In this document: positions 61,161 through 64,000 of the stretch, in pieces
Layout: every line of letters starts with the position of its first letter
Numbering within the stretch: position 1 is the first letter of the stretch
NCBI GenBank assembly: GCA_009599575.1
Contig: VWND01000012.1
Location: 124,001-188,000 of the forward strand
DNA: 64,000 nt
Reading direction: 5' to 3'
Origin: Blumeriella jaapii
Taxonomy: Eukaryota > Ascomycota > Leotiomycetes > Helotiales > Drepanopezizaceae
The notes under the pieces: generated by a model
Told to the model about the DNA's origin: nothing
The model's input: the letters and a program-made list of their open reading frames with translations, nothing else
Databases searched by the model: none
Position numbers and translations under genes: made by a program

Positions 61161-61915
61161 TGGTAGCAGCGAGATAATAGCAGCGAAATAATAGCAGCGA
61201 AATGGTAGCAGCGAAGTGGTGGCAGCGAGGTGATAGCAGCGAAATGGTGATAGTAATAGTGATAATGGTAGTAATAATAATAATAATAATAATAATAGTA
61301 ATGATAATAATGGTGGTAATAATAATAATAATAATGGTGGTAATAGTAATAGTAATAGTAGCAGCGAAATGGTAGCAGCGAAATGATAACAGCGAGATGG
61401 TGGCAGCGAGGTGGTAGCAGCGAAATAATAATGATAATAATGATAATAATGGTGGTGGTGGTAATAATGGTAGTAATAGTAATAATAATAGTGGTGGTAA
61501 TAATAATAATAATAATAATAATAGTAATAATGGTAATAGTGGTAATAATAGTAATAATGGTAGCAGCGAAATAATAGCAGCGAGATAATGGCAGCGAGGT
61601 GATGGCAGCGAAGTGGTGGCAGCGAGATAGTGGCAGCGAAGTAATAATAATAATGGTAATAATAGTAATAATAGTAATAATAATGGTAATAGTAATAGTG
61701 ATAGTAATAATGGTAATAATGATGGTGATAATGGTGGTGGCAGCGAAATGGTGGCAGCGCGGTGGTGGCAGCGAGGTGGTGGCAGCGAGATGGTAGCAGC
61801 GAAATGATAGCAGCGAAATAATAGCAGCGAAATAATAGCAGCGAAATGATAGCAGCGAAATAATAGCAGCGAAATGGTGGCAGCGAGATAATAGCAGCGA
61901 AGTAATATTAGCGGA
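61161..61915. repeat. TA-3 G-rich arm
   Basis: gcagcgaaatgg/gcagcgaggtgg units and (AAT/GGT)n. Plus-strand frames 61383-61574 and 61599-61796 are repeat translations. Confidence 0.9.
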
Positions 61916-62027
61916 AATATTATTTAATATAATATTAAATAAACGTGGTTTATTATAAAATTTTTAATTTAAATTCGAAAAGTTTGATATATATTAAATA
62001 TCGATTTAATTTAATTATATAAATTTG

Positions 62028-62473
62028 TTTCGGTATTAACATCGAATATAATCGGTATTAATACCGATTATATTCGGTATTAATAAGTATAATCGGTATT
62101 AACACCGAGTATAATCGGTATTAACACCGATTATATTCGATATTACCGATTATACTCGGTGTTAAATCGTTATATCGATGTAAAAGTAAACCGCGCCATT
62201 TCGGTATTAACACCGATTAGCAACCGATTATATTCGGTTTTAAAACCGATTATACACCGATTATAATCGGTTATAAAACCGATTATAATCGATTATAATC
62301 GAATTAAAACCGGTTATAATCGGTGTATAATCGATTATAATCGGTATATAATCGGTTTTAAAACCGATTACAATCGGTGTATATCCGGTTTTAAAACCGA
62401 TTATAATCGGTGTATACCCGGTTTTGCAACCGGGTATAATCGGTTGTGATCCGACCCTAGATAAGCCGTACGG
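62028..62473 (+). repeat. TA-3 palindromic subterminal repeats
   Basis: The same motif set and order as 26236-26641 (gttaacaccga, accgattataatcggt, gtatacccggttttgc), ending GCCGTACGG. Confidence 0.88.
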
Positions 62474-62514
62474 TATGTGGCCGTATCAATCTGGTTTTTC
62501 TATCTACTTTTATA

Positions 62515-63541
62515 TTATTTAAGCTTATTTAAAAAATTTTATACTAAAAGGCTTTCCGTTGTATTCGATAAGCGATTAATTTTTCGATTTTGTATTTAAG
62601 TTTATTAATTATATTAATAAATTCAAAAATTAAATTAATTTAACTTAAAAGCGCGTCGTCAGCTGCTTTACGTAATCGATTAGCGTAAAAAACCGGGTGT
62701 ACGTTTATAATATTAAAAAGGTTTAGCTTAAAAGCGTTGTCGAAAATTTTGGCTATAATTTTAAAAAAGCCGTTTATAAAATTGTCGAGCTTACGAAAAA
62801 GCCGGAAAATCGGAAATAAACGCATATCGAGCTATACGTAATCGCTAACGTTAAAATCGATCGCGCAGCGAAACTTATTGGCATTTTATTTTATTTTATC
62901 GTAAGTTTATTAAAAGTATAATTTGGCGAGATTTTAAGCGTCGTAATAGCGGCGAATATACGCACGAGCTTCTTTTGCGTTTAGCTTATATAAAAAATAA
63001 AAAAAAAAGAAAGTATTAAGCTTTTAGTTTTAATTAATATAAAAAATATAATCGTATACAATTTCAAAAAGTGAAAAACCATCCAGATTTTTGTAAAAAA
63101 CCATTTGGGCGAAATCTATTATTAAAAGAAATTCGCTTTAATCGTTTTGATAAAAATTCACGAAAAATCGAAAGCGTTTTTGCAAGTATTAATTGTAAAT
63201 TTCGGTCTGACCGTCGGTTTTAAAATAAACGGCTATCGAAAGCTTTAATTGCGTATCGAATATTTTATTTAATTTAAATTAGAAAATAAACTAATACTAA
63301 AAGCCACGATCGCTAATAATACTTTTTAAAAGGCTAAAATACTTATACACGTGAAATATATATAATTTAGCGACGCTTCGAGCGTCGATATTTTTATAAC
63401 AGAAAATTAAAATAGCTTGCTTGGAAAAGCGATTTATTATTACAAACACGTTATCGTAATCGTATTTGTTTTTATTAAAATTGCAAAAGTCTATTATAAC
63501 GTGTTTTTAAAAATGGTTAAAAACAGAAAAAAGCTGAAAAA
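62515..63541 (-). pseudogene. Gypsy-A3 integrase fragment
   Basis: The minus strand carries integrase from the core (SDRG-equivalent near 63310) to the C-terminal tail. The tail is open at 62825-62640 (FRLFRKLDNFINGFFKIIAK, then VFYANRLRKAADDALL), matching Gypsy-A1 7194-7385. The upstream end (63541) abuts LTR-A directly, so gag, protease, RT and RNase H are missing. The downstream end is cut by the Gypsy-B2 LTR at 62514. Confidence 0.86.
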
Positions 63542-63810
63542 TGTAACGATTTAATCAGTCGGAGGGCTGGGAGATCAGTCAACTGGTCGCCGTGTTTATA
63601 TGGTATAAGAAACGAGCCTTTGGTTTTGTAACAAAAATATTTATTTAGAATTAACAACTGCAAAAGGCAAAAGTTGTTAAAAAAAAAAAGTCTTATATAT
63701 ATGAATAATTTCCATAATTAATAGGAAAATCTATCAGGAGACCAAAGGGCTTGCAGCTACACGTAGTTACTGGAATAATAAAAAAGGTGGCAAAAAAATA
63801 AATCGTTATA
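63542..63810 (-). repeat. LTR-A, minus orientation
   Basis: It is 269 bp, in sense TATAACGA...TCGTTACA, matching 7718-7985 and 11890-12156. It contains agatcagtcaactggtcgcc, the conserved little-mutated block. Confidence 0.9.
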
Positions 63811-64000
63811 TTATTTCTTCGTCCGAAAAAAGCGCGCTTTCGAGCTTTTATTTATTAATACGTCGCTATTTAAATAATCGTACGAATTTAAACTTTCGAA
63901 ATACGTTTTTAGCCAGTTTATAAGTTTTGCAAAAGGATCGGGAAGCTTTTTATGCGCCAAATAAAAGTCGCGCATTTTCAAAAGAGCATATATAAAATCA
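63811..64000 (-). pseudogene. Gypsy-A4 pol C-terminus, cut by window edge
   Basis: On the minus strand it matches 7545-7717 of Gypsy-A1 (KMRDFYLAHKKL-like start, then the SYDYLN, DVPIDKS-type end). It continues into the LTR-A at 63810-63542, so a Gypsy-A copy extends to the right of the window. As at 7718, one LTR joins two Gypsy-A interiors. Confidence 0.85.

Larger units (their letters stand above)
59865..62473 (+). mobile_element. TA-3: non-autonomous TA-flanked hairpin element
   Basis: It is 2,609 bp, flanked by TA (59863-59864, 62474-62475). Because it lies in an LTR with two other copies in this window, the unoccupied site is known: cccaccga-CA/TA-tatggcc. It has the same architecture as TA-2: CTTAGAGGCGCC terminal block, C-rich arm, octamer array, G-rich arm, palindromic subterminal repeats, GCCGTACGG. 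No protein is encoded; the Leu/Tyr/Thr-rich frame at 60170-61090 is the C-rich arm translated. Confidence 0.9.
59638..62514 (+). repeat. LTR-B, 3' LTR of Gypsy-B2, split by TA-3
   Basis: The LTR is 59638-59864 plus 62476-62514, about 266 bp, matching the 267-bp LTRs of B1. It starts TATAAAACGG and ends CTACTTTTATA. A sense TATAAAAGC lies at about 59742. The gap is TA-3 with its TA duplication. Confidence 0.9.

Noticed and set aside
1..64000. Centromere of a filamentous fungus
   Set aside because: AT-rich, RIP-mutated nested retroelements fit a centromere, but equally a subtelomere or an AT-isochore; nothing in the sequence decides.
1..64000. tRNA and rRNA genes
   Set aside because: No clover-leaf with intact A and B boxes and no rRNA signature was seen by eye; a covariance-model search would be decisive.

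Overview
The window looks like one gene-poor, AT-rich block from the nuclear genome of a filamentous ascomycete (Pezizomycotina). No intact host gene, tRNA, rRNA or CRISPR array was found. Almost every recognisable protein is a retroelement or transposase riddled with TAA/TAG codons where Gln or Trp is expected. CpA/TpG is scarce and TpA abundant while CpG (tcga, cgaa, gcga) survives. That is the pattern left by repeat-induced point mutation (RIP). All element names below are local to this answer, and the assignments come from reading translations by eye.

Layout. 1-2915: the 3' half of a Copia pol (Copia-E). 2969-4150 (-): a RIP-killed single-exon gene with a CxxC-x5-C motif, not obviously a transposon gene. 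4812-12156 (+): two Gypsy-A copies in tandem sharing a 268-bp LTR. 12157-62514 is a Russian-doll nest: Gypsy-B2 (+; gag-protease at 12157-15552, pol and an extra ORF at 52295-59509, 3' LTR at 59638-62514) is split by Copia-D, which starts at 15553, ends at 52289 and has an exact AATAT target duplication. Copia-D carries two insertions: the 13.4-kb element TA-1 (18244-31694) and Gypsy-B1 (35130-52280, minus), which sits inside Copia-D's own right LTR. Gypsy-B1 in turn contains Gypsy-C (38734-44579, minus; TTAAA/TTAAG duplication). The 3' LTR of B2 is split by TA-3 (59865-62473), and TA-1 contains TA-2 (24856-26641). 62515-64000: minus-strand Gypsy-A pieces.

The most unusual content is the TA family: three elements flanked by TA dinucleotides, with conserved but non-identical ends (CTTAGGGGCGCC at one, GCCGTACGG at the other). 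They have subterminal palindromic ACCGATTATAATCGGT-type repeats and two long trinucleotide-rich arms, C-rich on the left and G-rich on the right, which could pair as a hairpin of kilobase scale. TA-2 and TA-3 consist of little else apart from a central AGCCGAAC octamer array. TA-1 is larger and holds between its arms a decayed minus-strand transposase-like ORF, so it could be the autonomous relative of the other two. A second curiosity is a roughly 1,000-codon extra ORF downstream of integrase in both Gypsy-B copies, with no family that I recognise.

The genes do not form pathways; they are layers of transposition. Inferred order, oldest first: Gypsy-A (minus copy), Gypsy-B2, Copia-D, then TA-1 and Gypsy-B1, then Gypsy-C, with TA-2 after TA-1 and TA-3 after B2.
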